Below are positions 34,798-43,666 of a stretch of DNA of 64,000 nt, piece by piece (within the stretch, counting starts at the first letter, position 1; each line of letters starts with the position of its first letter). This stretch comes from Leadbetterella byssophila DSM 17132 (GTDB lineage Bacteria > Bacteroidota > Bacteroidia > Cytophagales > Spirosomataceae): positions 3,844,001 through 3,908,000 of the forward strand of contig NC_014655.1 in NCBI RefSeq assembly GCF_000166395.1, given 5' to 3'. Under the pieces are notes generated by a model, which was not told the DNA's origin, did not search any database, and saw nothing but the letters and a program-made list of their open reading frames with translations. A program made the position numbers and the translations under genes.

Positions 34798-36332
34798 GAT
34801 CCCAAATTGACTTATGGATGACTCGTTTGAGTTATCTCTATATAGTATTGCCTTTTCTGTTATTTGCATTTTTATGGCTGAATCTGTTCTCCGCTTTGAT
34901 ATTCGGAGGTACCGTGTTAGTAAGTTTGATTCTGGCTTGGAAGCGCATAGACCCATGGATGTTAGTACGACTGAAAAGAGGAAGGACTTTTTGGGTAATC
35001 GTGATGGTTATTTTTATTGTCTTCTTTTCGGGGATAGGTTCATATACCTACCAAAATGAGGATTTTCCTTATAGAAATGCCATGTTTAATGACTTGATGA
35101 GCTACCCTTGGCCGGTCATGTATCATGTGGAAGGTTTTGAAGGACACTTCCTGAATGGTAAGGATACCCTCATGACCTACTACCTGGGTTATTATCTTCC
35201 GGCGGCCTTGGTAGGTAAGATCTTTGGGCCTGCAGCAGGGCATTTTGCCCTTTTCCTTTGGGCTGTCTTAGGTGTTTTGATTACCCTATACTTAATAGCC
35301 AAATACTTGCAAAAGTTCTCCTTAGCTGTGGTCTTTATGTTCTTTGCCTGGGGTACCCTATTTTTTATCGGTGCTTTGATCAAGTATCCCGTAGAGAAGT
35401 TTGGAACAGAAGGGAATTACCTATGGGCAGGCATGCGCTTGTACGCCAATAGTAACTTGGGGTCCATCTATTGGATCTTTAATCAGTCGCTTACCGCATG
35501 GCCCATCATGTTATTGATCTTGAATAAGATTCCTCTCAAGAATTCTATCTTTATCTATAGCTTTTGCTTGTTCTTAAGTCCGTTCTGCTTTGTGGGCTTC
35601 CTACCATTCTTTTTGTATTATTTGTTACTGCATTACAGACAAGGGCGAGATCTGCAAGAATTCGTAAAATCCTGTTTTAGTTTCCAGAATGTTTTAGGGG
35701 CATTAGCGGTTGTGGCCCTGACCTATTTCTATTTGCAGAGTAATAAGGCAGGTCAGAAATTCCATTATATACCATTCTCCTCCTTAAAGGTCTTTGTGGC
35801 CTTTATGGCCTTATCATGGGGAATTGTAGCTCTGATTTTATTTCCAAAATTTCGTAATGAACCTCTGTACTGGATTTCTGTAGCTATTTTGATACCTTTG
35901 CCGTTTTTCCAGCAAGGGAATGGAATGGATTTTCCGGGAAGAGTTTCTATGCCGGCGTTCTTGGTCATGCTACTATTAGCCATGAGATTGGTACTTGAGG
36001 AGAAAAGATCGCTCACCAGAAAAGCAATGGTGGCTTATTTTGTAGTGGCAGGGGTGGCGCATTTTATTTTCGAGACCGGCATTTCCATGTGGAAGACAGG
36101 GGTGGCTAATCTCAGTTATAGGACTAATTTACATGAGGTTTTGATGCAGTCAGAGAATCCTGAATATAGAGCTTTTGGTGAAGAATTAAAGGAGATGAGA
36201 AATAAGCAAGTTTTGATCCGGGATCCATTTAAGACCATTACTCATCCTTCAAATCCTGTGATATGGAATTATATGGCAGATACGGAAGGGTCTTTCTTCT
36301 ATGAAAATTTGGCAAAAAAAAGAGAACCCTGA
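34794..36332 (+). CDS. Polytopic membrane protein, GT-C glycosyltransferase-like architecture
   Basis: The 512-residue product has about 11-12 hydrophobic segments. After the second or third helix there is a large extracytoplasmic loop (about residues 83-130) with acidic and aromatic residues, NEDFPYRNAMFNDLMSYPWP, then GKDTLMTYYLGYYLPAAL. This layout resembles GT-C glycosyltransferases, whose first loop carries the catalytic acidic residues, but I do not recognise a defined family. A short soluble tail ends the protein. It is coupled to the DUF4230 gene by an ATGA overlap. The last bases overlap the terminator of the convergent GLPGLI gene. Confidence 0.72.
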   Translation: MRSQIDLWMTRLSYLYIVLPFLLFAFLWLNLFSALIFGGTVLVSLILAWKRIDPWMLVRLKRGRTFWVIVMVIFIVFFSGIGSYTYQNEDFPYRNAMFNDLMSYPWPVMYHVEGFEGHFLNGKDTLMTYYLGYYLPAALVGKIFGPAAGHFALFLWAVLGVLITLYLIAKYLQKFSLAVVFMFFAWGTLFFIGALIKYPVEKFGTEGNYLWAGMRLYANSNLGSIYWIFNQSLTAWPIMLLILNKIPLKNSIFIYSFCLFLSPFCFVGFLPFFLYYLLLHYRQGRDLQEFVKSCFSFQNVLGALAVVALTYFYLQSNKAGQKFHYIPFSSLKVFVAFMALSWGIVALILFPKFRNEPLYWISVAILIPLPFFQQGNGMDFPGRVSMPAFLVMLLLAMRLVLEEKRSLTRKAMVAYFVVAGVAHFIFETGISMWKTGVANLSYRTNLHEVLMQSENPEYRAFGEELKEMRNKQVLIRDPFKTITHPSNPVIWNYMADTEGSFFYENLAKKREP

Positions 36333-36340
36333 GGTTCTCT
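36314..36340 (-). terminator. Terminator of the TonB-dependent barrel/GLPGLI operon
   Basis: agagaacc (36321-36328) and ggttctct (36333-36340) pair around ctga, and seven A at 36314-36320 give the T tract on the minus strand. The hairpin lies inside the end of the convergent membrane protein gene. Confidence 0.78.
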
Positions 36341-37071
36341 TAATATCTCAAGCCCCAGGGGGCTTCTCTTAATTTCTCACTGTCTTTGATGTACTTGTCT
36401 AGCGCTGCCAGATAGTCAGTGCGTCGTAGTATTTTGCCTTTGGTTTTCTTCGGCAATGGAGGAAGGATTTGATTGGGATCTAGACTTACCTTAGTTGCCT
36501 GAAATACTATTGTGCCATTATCTACATCCACTTCCAGGATGGCACCCGGTAGTCCCAGGAAGTCATCTGGGCCTACACCCACCGGTATATCTGTGGTAAA
36601 CCAGGCTTGGATCTCTACATTACGTTGAGGGTCAAAGGTCGTTGCCAGCATACATAAATAACCTGCAACCTCCTTGATTTCTGATTTAATCTTCCATGGA
36701 TATGTGTATAGTGAATCTTCTACTTGATATACTTTCCCGGCTATCAATTGGGTTTCTTTTACGGTGTTCTTCGTGAAATCTCTCCAAACTTCATAGTCTA
36801 CCTTTTGCCAGGAACTACCTCTCTCGTCTTGGTCTTTACCGTAATGTGATCCCTGAGCAGTAAATCTCAATTGCATTTTTTGAGTAGAATGAGGGTCGTT
36901 TTTCCAGGTCAAGCTAGCTCTCGATTTCTCTTCATTGGTGAGGTATTTGTTGTTTTGAAAAAACTTGATCCAGTCCTTTGTAACGGTATAATTGATCGTT
37001 CCTGCTGTTTTCTGGGCCAAGCTTGGAAGTGCCAAGAGGCACAATATTATGATTCTAATTAATCTTCCCAT
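36340..37071 (-). CDS. GLPGLI family exported protein
   Basis: The 243-residue product has a signal peptide (ILCLLALPSLA then Q) and the signature of the GLPGLI family near residue 180, here DDFLGLPGAILEVDVDNGT. Other family features are SSWQKVDYEVWRDF, YPWKIKSEIKEVAGYLCMLATT, and VEIQAWFTTDIPVGVGP. The family is restricted to Bacteroidota, typically sits beside TonB-dependent barrel genes, and has no established role. Here its ATG overlaps the end of such a gene by 13 bases, confirming the pairing. A function in metal or peptide handling has been suggested for relatives, but nothing here shows it. Confidence 0.88.
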   Translation of the reverse strand: MGRLIRIIILCLLALPSLAQKTAGTINYTVTKDWIKFFQNNKYLTNEEKSRASLTWKNDPHSTQKMQLRFTAQGSHYGKDQDERGSSWQKVDYEVWRDFTKNTVKETQLIAGKVYQVEDSLYTYPWKIKSEIKEVAGYLCMLATTFDPQRNVEIQAWFTTDIPVGVGPDDFLGLPGAILEVDVDNGTIVFQATKVSLDPNQILPPLPKKTKGKILRRTDYLAALDKYIKDSEKLREAPWGLRY

Positions 37072-39890
37072 CTGTTTCTTTTGATTTGAGTTTTCATTCC
37101 ACGGATATTAAAGGAGTAGCTCAGCATGTAGTATCTGGATAACATGGAGGTATTAGTATAAGAAACTTCGTTTGCGCTAGCCGACTGGCTGACACCTAGA
37201 TTTCTGTTAAATACATCATGTGCTGTCAAACGTATTTCGTGCTGATTTTTCTTGCCAAAGATTTTATAGGCACTAAATCCTAAGATCGGTAAGTGCTGTT
37301 CTAAGTTGATTCTTTCGTTCTTTTGGAAAGTATAGTTAAATAATGAGGTGATGAAATACTTATTGGGCAATTGGAAGCTAAGATCAGAATTGAAACTTTG
37401 GGCGTAATACTTCTGGTTTTGTTGTTTGAAAATAGAATAATTGGTTTTGGAATGTGAAGTATTGTAGCCCACGAACCAAGCCATCCAAGGTGCAGGAGTG
37501 AAATTAAGTCCCGTACTTATACCCACTGAGGTAAATTGGTTCGTATTAAGCACCTCGTTGATATATAGAGGTGATTTCCCTGCATTTCCATACAGACTTA
37601 AATCCGCCATCAATTTAGTTTTCTTGATCGGAAAATTAAGTCCTAAATGAAAGTTATAGTTATCTCCACCATTCTTGATGTTTGAAGTCGAAGAGTATGT
37701 AACTAAATCTTCTCGTACTTCTCTGTTATAGACAATTCGATCCCTATAGTTTCTATAAGACCCAAAAGCAAAAAGGGAAAAGAAGCTTATGTCATTGAAG
37801 TAGGTATAGTTGGCCGTTATTTCCCTCGTAGTGGAAGGTTTTAAGTCCGGGTTACCCGTACTAATAAACATTGGGTTAGAGTTGTCAATAAACGGCATTA
37901 GTTGCGCTAGAGTAGGGGCTGACTGCTTCACGTTTGCACCTAAATGGAATCGGGAATTGTTAGAGATACTGTATCTAAAAGAGGCAGTTGGAAGTAGTTT
38001 AAAGAAGTTTTTACCAATTCGCGTATGAAGTTTTCCTCCTTCAGCAGATAAGACTTCACCGTTTAGAGATAGGTTTTGGGCTGCTAGACCAAACATGGCA
38101 AAAGTGCCTTTGTTTGTATATTTAATGGATGATCCTACTCTTTGAAGATCTAGTTCATTATCAAAAAATACGCTTAGATCTTCGTTTCTGTTAGCTATAT
38201 TTTGCAAAGGTGGAGAGTAGATGTTTCTGTCTGTACTTTGCCAGTTCTTAGAGATATTTGCAAAAATATCCCATGTCACTGTCTTAGAAATAGGTTCATT
38301 ATAGAGTAAGGAACTTTTTAAGATGGTGGATTTAGTTAATCCAAGGGAAAGCTGGTTCAGTCTGACACTGTTTGAGTCTAGGATAGGGAAGTTTTCTCCA
38401 CCTACCACATATTGTTGAAATGCAGATTGCTGAAGTGCTTCATTGTCATTATAGTCTAATTTATATGTTCCGGACCAGAGAAACGAGCGACCTACTTTTT
38501 TAAATTTATTTCTGAACAGGACGGACGATTCTAATGCTGATGTTGTCCCTAAAGAAGTAGAATATGGATTTTGGTCCCGGAAACGCTCATTTTGAAGGTT
38601 AAAGTATTGTTGCTTTACATCAGATATATTGTCTCTATCTGCCAGTCTACCATTGGCGTATGCTATCAAGGTTCTCAATGAATCCAGCTCTCTTTCATAA
38701 CGTACGCTCATACGGTGATTACCTATAGCATTTTTGTAAAATTCTTGGCTTGAAACATTGTATTGTGTGGTTGGCAAAAAGATGTTTCTAAAGCGTTCTT
38801 GTTTGAGCTGTTGTTCAGATTTATTGTAAAAGTAATTGGAACTTATTTTATCTTTCTTGGTGTCATAGTTATAGTTGATTCCACCTGCAAAGTTCTTTGA
38901 CTGGCCTCTGTCTGGTCCCCAAGATTGTGGGACTCCCAGACCTTCTCCGCCACCACCTTCCATGAAGATGATCATATCTCCAGTGGAAAATCCAAAATCC
39001 ACATTGTCTCCCCAGTTGTAGGATTGGCTTCCTTTGAAGTCTTGGTAATCATTACTAGATAGGCCGGATTGGTTAATGTTGTTCCCAAAACCTATGATAG
39101 AAAACTGATTCTTGTCGTCAAATCTATTATAGTTCCCTTTCGCCATTAAGCGGTCTTCTGTACCTACTCCGGCAGTTAATTTCCCAAAGGCTCCTTTTTT
39201 ATATTCGTCTTTGAGTTCTAGGTTTAAGGTTTTTTCCGTTTGGCCGTCTGCTACTCCGGTTAATTTGGACTGTTCTGAAGTATCATTATAGACCTGTACC
39301 TTACTTATGGCCTCTGAGGGTAGGTTCTTTGTAGCCGCTTTAGGATCACTTCCGAAGAATCGTTTTCCTCCCACCATGACCTTGGTGATGTTTTCTCCCT
39401 GAGCCTTGATGTTTCCATCACTGTCTACTTGAAAACCGGGTAATCTGCGTAGAAGATCTTCTACGGTAGATCCGGGGGGAACTTTAAATTTACTGGCATC
39501 ATACTCCACGGTATCTCCTTTGAAGCTCATAGGAGCCTTTGCAGTCTTGATTACTACTTCATAAAGTTCTTTATCTATGGGTTTAAGCTTTAAAGCGCCA
39601 AGGTCTACTGTCAACTTATTAGGGTCAAAGGGGATGGTTTCCTTATAAGGCAGAAAACCTATAAAGGTGGCTTGTAGAACCACATCTCCTTTCTTTACAC
39701 CTTTGAATTCAAACTGGCCTGCTGCATCTGTTCTTCCAAAGGTAAGCATGGTGGAATCACTGGGATTTAGTAGAAAAATAGTAGCGAACTCTAGGGGGGC
39801 ATTTGTGGTATCCACTAAACTGCCCTTGATGGTATAGGATTGGGAATAACCTTGGTAGAAAAGTAATAAAAGAAAAAATAGCTTTTTCAT
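37059..39890 (-). CDS. TonB-dependent-receptor-like outer-membrane beta-barrel protein
   Basis: A 943-residue outer-membrane protein. A signal peptide (to about residue 16, YQGYS then Q) is followed by a carboxypeptidase-regulatory-like domain (about 18-105, IKGSLVDTTNAPLEFATIFLL), a degenerate plug (about 110-225, DTVEYDASKFKVPPGSTVEDLLRRLPGFQVDSDG and FFGSDPKAATKNLPSEAISKVQVYND), and a large barrel ending near residue 930. Unlike SusC proteins it has no SusD partner; instead a GLPGLI gene overlaps its 3' end. This set is common in Bacteroidota and is thought to transport small ligands such as metals, cofactors or peptides. The ligand is unknown. Confidence 0.9.
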   Translation of the reverse strand: MKKLFFLLLLFYQGYSQSYTIKGSLVDTTNAPLEFATIFLLNPSDSTMLTFGRTDAAGQFEFKGVKKGDVVLQATFIGFLPYKETIPFDPNKLTVDLGALKLKPIDKELYEVVIKTAKAPMSFKGDTVEYDASKFKVPPGSTVEDLLRRLPGFQVDSDGNIKAQGENITKVMVGGKRFFGSDPKAATKNLPSEAISKVQVYNDTSEQSKLTGVADGQTEKTLNLELKDEYKKGAFGKLTAGVGTEDRLMAKGNYNRFDDKNQFSIIGFGNNINQSGLSSNDYQDFKGSQSYNWGDNVDFGFSTGDMIIFMEGGGGEGLGVPQSWGPDRGQSKNFAGGINYNYDTKKDKISSNYFYNKSEQQLKQERFRNIFLPTTQYNVSSQEFYKNAIGNHRMSVRYERELDSLRTLIAYANGRLADRDNISDVKQQYFNLQNERFRDQNPYSTSLGTTSALESSVLFRNKFKKVGRSFLWSGTYKLDYNDNEALQQSAFQQYVVGGENFPILDSNSVRLNQLSLGLTKSTILKSSLLYNEPISKTVTWDIFANISKNWQSTDRNIYSPPLQNIANRNEDLSVFFDNELDLQRVGSSIKYTNKGTFAMFGLAAQNLSLNGEVLSAEGGKLHTRIGKNFFKLLPTASFRYSISNNSRFHLGANVKQSAPTLAQLMPFIDNSNPMFISTGNPDLKPSTTREITANYTYFNDISFFSLFAFGSYRNYRDRIVYNREVREDLVTYSSTSNIKNGGDNYNFHLGLNFPIKKTKLMADLSLYGNAGKSPLYINEVLNTNQFTSVGISTGLNFTPAPWMAWFVGYNTSHSKTNYSIFKQQNQKYYAQSFNSDLSFQLPNKYFITSLFNYTFQKNERINLEQHLPILGFSAYKIFGKKNQHEIRLTAHDVFNRNLGVSQSASANEVSYTNTSMLSRYYMLSYSFNIRGMKTQIKRNRWED

Positions 39891-39942
39891 AAATGGGTTT
39901 TTAGTTGGTAAAGTCCGTAAATGTATGGTCGTTATATGGGTA

Positions 39943-39950
39943 CAAAACTA
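39943..39950 (-). promoter_or_regulatory. -7 box of the TonB-dependent barrel/GLPGLI operon
   Basis: caaaacta reads TAGTTTTG on the minus strand, a full match, 53 bases before the ATG. The -33 element is not clear. Confidence 0.42.
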
Positions 39951-40065
39951 TATCTATTCAAAGGGTTCGTGAAGAAATGGGATGAAAGTACGGTTTTATG
40001 GTACCAAGTAACACCTTTAAAGATGTAAACTCTTGCTTAAACGTTGCAGGTAAGCTAATTATTTT

Positions 40066-41415
40066 TTAATCCAGCTTAAGGAAGGATCTGAAATTAATCA
40101 CGGGGTAGAGGAATGCTACCACCAGGCCTATGTTCAGATATACAGATACTAACTTAACTACCTTGTTAATTTTTAGGTAGTTTTCTAGTTCAGGGGTGAG
40201 GATATAAAAGTAAAATACAGGAAGCATGCAGATGAGAAAACTCATCAATATCCTATAGGCTAAAGTGCTCTTTAAAGATAGGAATATTCCTATGGCGGAT
40301 ACTACCGGAATAATAATGAGAGAAAGGATTAATGGAGATTTTATATTTCCGTGTGATTGTGGGATATTCAGAATGATTTGGAAGGTTTCAAAAGCACTGT
40401 AGATCAAAATTACCAGAACTACTAATGCCACTAGTCTTTTGGGAGAATAGCCAAGGCCAAAGATAGCTTTAATGTACCGTGGAGGCAGGATGATCAGAAT
40501 GGCCATTGCAGCTACGTCTACAAAGGGCAAGAAAAAGAAAGGATATAGCCAGTTGGAATGCCCTACTTTGTCGTAAAAATACATCGTCATGTACTTTCTA
40601 AAATACAGGGTACAAATGACCAGGTAACCTAGAAAGCCTAATGCGTTTAAGAATAGGCCTATCTTATTACTGAATAGGGGCAATGAGGTATTACCTAAAA
40701 GCGCTATGATCAATGATCCTGCAAACCAATAGATCAAGGTCTTGAATACGATGAATACCAAGAGAAATGCCCCTTTATTAAGTGGCATCTGTACGTGCAG
40801 TCTCCAGGATCTAAAGGCGAAGAATTGGTGTCCAATCTCAAAAAAAAGTATAGCAAATCCCGCCCAAAAAAGGGATTTAACCAAGGCGAGGCCGCCGTCA
40901 ATATGGATATTGTTCTCAAGATCCAGCAACCAAAAATCTTTGGTGAAAAAGGTTTTTAAGAGGGATAAGTTTCCGGTGAAGCCATTCGCAATTTCCAAAT
41001 TAATCAAGGGTATAAAAGCCATCATAAATGGAAGGAAGATTTGACCCGGTGATTTTTTTAGAAATAAGAAGATCAAAAAAGGGATGAAGTACAATATTCC
41101 TTTAATGATAAGATTGTCGTAATCTAAAGGAATGAGTGAGCCCTCTATAAAGTCAGGAAGAGTAGTAAAGAAGATGGTAATAATGGCCATCAAAACTACT
41201 TTACCATAGGAGTCGAGAGATTTTCTAAAGTAGATCCAGAATAAGATCCAGTCAAAAGATTCAAAGCCTGCAGTAAAGATCCCTCCTTGGAAGTTGCCCC
41301 ATGTGCCCACATTCCAGGATTGGTATAGATAGTCCTGAAGGAGATTCTTCAAGAAGATGAGAAGCACAAGAACCAAGAATTCCAGAAGTACGCCAAACCT
41401 CTTACTAAAGGCCAT
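40066..41415 (-). CDS. Polytopic membrane protein of unknown function
   Basis: The 449-residue product is strongly hydrophobic, with about 12 membrane segments and no signal peptide or soluble domain. A short loop contains TKDFWLLDLENNIHIDGGLALVKS (about residues 162-185) and another contains RSWRLHVQMPLNKGA. I do not recognise a transporter or enzyme family. It has codon use like its neighbours and a -7 box just upstream, so it is probably expressed. The preceding gene on the same strand is hslU, separated by a terminator. Confidence 0.75.
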   Translation of the reverse strand: MAFSKRFGVLLEFLVLVLLIFLKNLLQDYLYQSWNVGTWGNFQGGIFTAGFESFDWILFWIYFRKSLDSYGKVVLMAIITIFFTTLPDFIEGSLIPLDYDNLIIKGILYFIPFLIFLFLKKSPGQIFLPFMMAFIPLINLEIANGFTGNLSLLKTFFTKDFWLLDLENNIHIDGGLALVKSLFWAGFAILFFEIGHQFFAFRSWRLHVQMPLNKGAFLLVFIVFKTLIYWFAGSLIIALLGNTSLPLFSNKIGLFLNALGFLGYLVICTLYFRKYMTMYFYDKVGHSNWLYPFFFLPFVDVAAMAILIILPPRYIKAIFGLGYSPKRLVALVVLVILIYSAFETFQIILNIPQSHGNIKSPLILSLIIIPVVSAIGIFLSLKSTLAYRILMSFLICMLPVFYFYILTPELENYLKINKVVKLVSVYLNIGLVVAFLYPVINFRSFLKLD

Positions 41416-41435
41416 GAATTTTGTACAATTTTCCG

Positions 41436-41443
41436 CAAACCTA
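41436..41443 (-). promoter_or_regulatory. -7 box upstream of the 449-residue membrane protein gene
   Basis: caaaccta reads TAGGTTTG on the minus strand, a full match, 20 bases before the ATG. Its upstream side is occupied by the hslU terminator, so the -33 region is a hairpin arm. Confidence 0.38.
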
Positions 41444-41444
41444 C

Positions 41445-41474
41445 AAAAAAAGCCGGAGTTATTTTACTCCGGCT
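41445..41474 (-). terminator. Terminator of hslU
   Basis: agccggagt (41451-41459) and actccggct (41466-41474) pair perfectly around tatttt, with six A at 41445-41450 giving the minus-strand T tract. The hslU stop is 9 bases away. Confidence 0.83.
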
Positions 41475-41482
41475 CTTCCTGT

Positions 41483-42850
41483 TTACAAGATGTATTGACT
41501 TAAGTCCTTGTTTTTGATAAGGTTACTTAGTTTCTGACGAACCAGCTCTTTGCCTATGCTCAAAGTGGTGCCAGGAGCTATTCTTTCCGGAACATCAAAG
41601 AGTATATCATTTAGAAGCAGAGACATAACCGTTTGGAGTCGTCTGGCCCCAATATTCTCCATCTCGGTATTGGCCTGATAGGCTATGGAGGCCAGTTCTT
41701 TCAGTGCGTCTTCTTCGAATTGCAGTTGGATATCTTCCGCCTCCAACATGGCCTGGTACTGCTTGGTTAAAGCATTCTTTGGAGCTTTAAGGATCTGGAG
41801 GAAGTTCTCTTCGGTGAGAGATTCAAGTTCCACACGGATAGGGAATCTACCTTGAAGTTCCGGGATGAGGTCAGATGGTTTGGAGACATGGAAGGCCCCA
41901 GCGGCTATGAACAAGATATGGTCAGTCTTGATGGCTCCGTGTTTCGTATTCACTGTGCTTCCCTCTACGATAGGCAGAAGGTCCCTTTGAACCCCCTCTC
42001 TACTCACGTCAGGGCCTGCTTTGCTACCGGATGAGGCCACTTTGTCAATCTCATCTATAAAGATGATTCCTAAGTTTTCTGCTTTCCAAATGGCTTCCTC
42101 TTTTACTTCATCCATATCAATCAGTTTAGAAGATTCCTCTTCTAACATGATTTTTTGAGCTTCCTCTATACTGACTTTTCGCTTCTTTTTGTTCTTAGGC
42201 ATGAGTCCACCTATCATCTCCTGAATGTTCATCATAGAGACTTCATCAATGGGTCCGCCCATAACACCTATGGGAGCGGCAGAGGTTTGAGCTATATCAA
42301 TTTCAATTTTTCTGTGGTTTAGCTCACCTTTTTTAAGTTTTTGTCGGAACGCTTCCCTAGTCTCTTGATTTAATTCATATTCAGACTTACCATCCTGCAA
42401 TACTTCTGAGGCTTTATGTGTAACGGGAGGGATGAGGATATTGAGGATCTTATCTTCCACAGCTTCTTGGGCTTTGATCTTGACCTCTTCTTTTTTGGCG
42501 GCTTTGACCATGTTGATGCTTTGCTCCACCAAATCTCTTACCATACTTTCTACGTCTCTACCCACATATCCTACTTCAGTGAACTTAGAAGCTTCTACTT
42601 TTGTGAAGGGAGCTTCAGCTATTTTGGCTAATCTACGGGCTATCTCTGTTTTACCTACTCCGGTGGAACCTATCATCAAGATATTATTCGGAATGATCTC
42701 TGCTTGCATTTCAGGTGAGGCATTCATACGTCTCCAGCGGTTACGTAATGCTATAGCCACATTCTTTTTTGCCTCTGTTTGACCAATGATGTATTTGTCC
42801 AATTCCGCCACAATCTGGCCGGGAGTAAGGTTGTCTATCTTTTTTGTCAT
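41483..42850 (-). CDS. hslU: HslU, ATPase subunit of the HslUV protease
   Basis: HslU unfolds substrates and feeds them to the HslV peptidase in the cytoplasm. The protein has the Walker A motif GSTGVGKTE (about 61-69), FTEVGYVGRDVESMVRDL (pore region), the long I domain (about 105-240), IIFIDEIDK as Walker B, and ERGARRLQTVM-like sensor 2 (IGARRLQTVMSLLL). The normal C-terminus LSQYIL can dock on HslV. I prefer the ATG at 42848-42850 (MTKKIDNLTPGQIV); an in-frame ATG at 42865 would add five residues. hslV is not next to it in this window. Confidence 0.96.
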   Translation of the reverse strand: MTKKIDNLTPGQIVAELDKYIIGQTEAKKNVAIALRNRWRRMNASPEMQAEIIPNNILMIGSTGVGKTEIARRLAKIAEAPFTKVEASKFTEVGYVGRDVESMVRDLVEQSINMVKAAKKEEVKIKAQEAVEDKILNILIPPVTHKASEVLQDGKSEYELNQETREAFRQKLKKGELNHRKIEIDIAQTSAAPIGVMGGPIDEVSMMNIQEMIGGLMPKNKKKRKVSIEEAQKIMLEEESSKLIDMDEVKEEAIWKAENLGIIFIDEIDKVASSGSKAGPDVSREGVQRDLLPIVEGSTVNTKHGAIKTDHILFIAAGAFHVSKPSDLIPELQGRFPIRVELESLTEENFLQILKAPKNALTKQYQAMLEAEDIQLQFEEDALKELASIAYQANTEMENIGARRLQTVMSLLLNDILFDVPERIAPGTTLSIGKELVRQKLSNLIKNKDLSQYIL

Positions 42851-42920
42851 AATTTCTTCCTGCAAGTTCAGGGTTAATAATAATAACGCTGGGTATTGTT
42901 CTATGGTTTCTTAGCGTTTG

Positions 42921-42954
42921 CAAATTTAGTAGTTAAGGCACTAATCTGCTCAAA
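42921..42954 (-). promoter_or_regulatory. Promoter of hslU
   Basis: On the minus strand TTTG (42951-42954) is followed by 22 bases and TAAATTTG (42921-42928), a full -7 match. The start codon lies 70 bases downstream. Confidence 0.48.
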
Positions 42955-42981
42955 TGCTTTTATTTCCTTTAATAATTTGCG

Positions 42982-43001
42982 AAATTTACCGCGGTAAATT
43001 T
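42982..43001. promoter_or_regulatory. Perfect 20-base palindrome in front of rpe
   Basis: AAATTTACCGCGGTAAATTT reads the same on both strands and ends 6 bases before the rpe ATG. This symmetry and length suit a dimeric repressor site. In RNA it would also form a hairpin over the start region, so control of translation is an alternative. Confidence 0.55.
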
Positions 43002-43007
43002 TTTGAT

Positions 43008-43658
43008 ATGCCCATTATAGCGCCGTCTGTCTTGGCGGCAGATTTTGCAAACTTACAGAGGGACGTAGAGCTGGTGAATGCTTCTGCGGCCGACTGGTTC
43101 CACATTGACATCATGGACGGGGTATTCGTCCCTAATCTAAGTTTTGGTGTACCTGTAACTGAGGCCATTGCGAAACATGCAAAGAAGCCTTTAGACGTGC
43201 ATTTGATGATTGTTCAGCCCGAAAGATACATTGAGACATTTGCGAAGGCCGGAGCATCTTATATCACTGTGCATTGGGAAGCTTGCACACACATACATAG
43301 AACCTTGGCACAGATTAAAGAGGCCGGTTGTAAAGCGGGAGTAGTTTTGAACCCCGGCACACCCATTTCCGTGCTAGATGATGTTTTAGAAGATGCAGAC
43401 ATGATATTATTGATGTCAGTGAACCCGGGTTTTGGTGGACAGAAATTCATTGAGAATACTCTGGCTAAAACCTCCCGACTAAAAGACATGATCTTGAGGA
43501 AGAATTCAAAAGCTCTCATAGAAATTGATGGGGGAGTGAATTTGGAGACCGGTGCCAGATTAGTTCAGGCAGGAGCTGATGCTTTAGTAGCAGGTAGTTT
43601 TGTCTTCAATGCCGCAGATCCAAAACAAGTTATTTCAGAATTAAAAGTGTTAAATTAA
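43008..43658 (+). CDS. rpe: Ribulose-phosphate 3-epimerase
   Basis: A 216-residue TIM-barrel enzyme of the pentose phosphate pathway that interconverts ribulose 5-phosphate and xylulose 5-phosphate. The active-site metal ligands are in WFHIDIMDG (His32, Asp34), in DVHLMI (second histidine) and in LIEIDGGVN (second catalytic aspartate); the phosphate-binding end is AGADALVAGSFVF, and MSVNPGFGGQKF is the flexible loop. I choose the ATG at 43008 (MPIIAPSVLAADF), the usual N-terminus; the frame is open back to 42954, but those codons cover the palindrome and are unlike the family. The PLP enzyme gene follows 8 bases later. Confidence 0.96.
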   Translation: MPIIAPSVLAADFANLQRDVELVNASAADWFHIDIMDGVFVPNLSFGVPVTEAIAKHAKKPLDVHLMIVQPERYIETFAKAGASYITVHWEACTHIHRTLAQIKEAGCKAGVVLNPGTPISVLDDVLEDADMILLMSVNPGFGGQKFIENTLAKTSRLKDMILRKNSKALIEIDGGVNLETGARLVQAGADALVAGSFVFNAADPKQVISELKVLN

Positions 43659-43666
43659 ATACATAG

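Noticed and set aside
42954-43007. N-terminal extension of rpe
   Set aside because: The family begins at MPIIAPSVLAADF; the extension would translate across the perfect palindrome.
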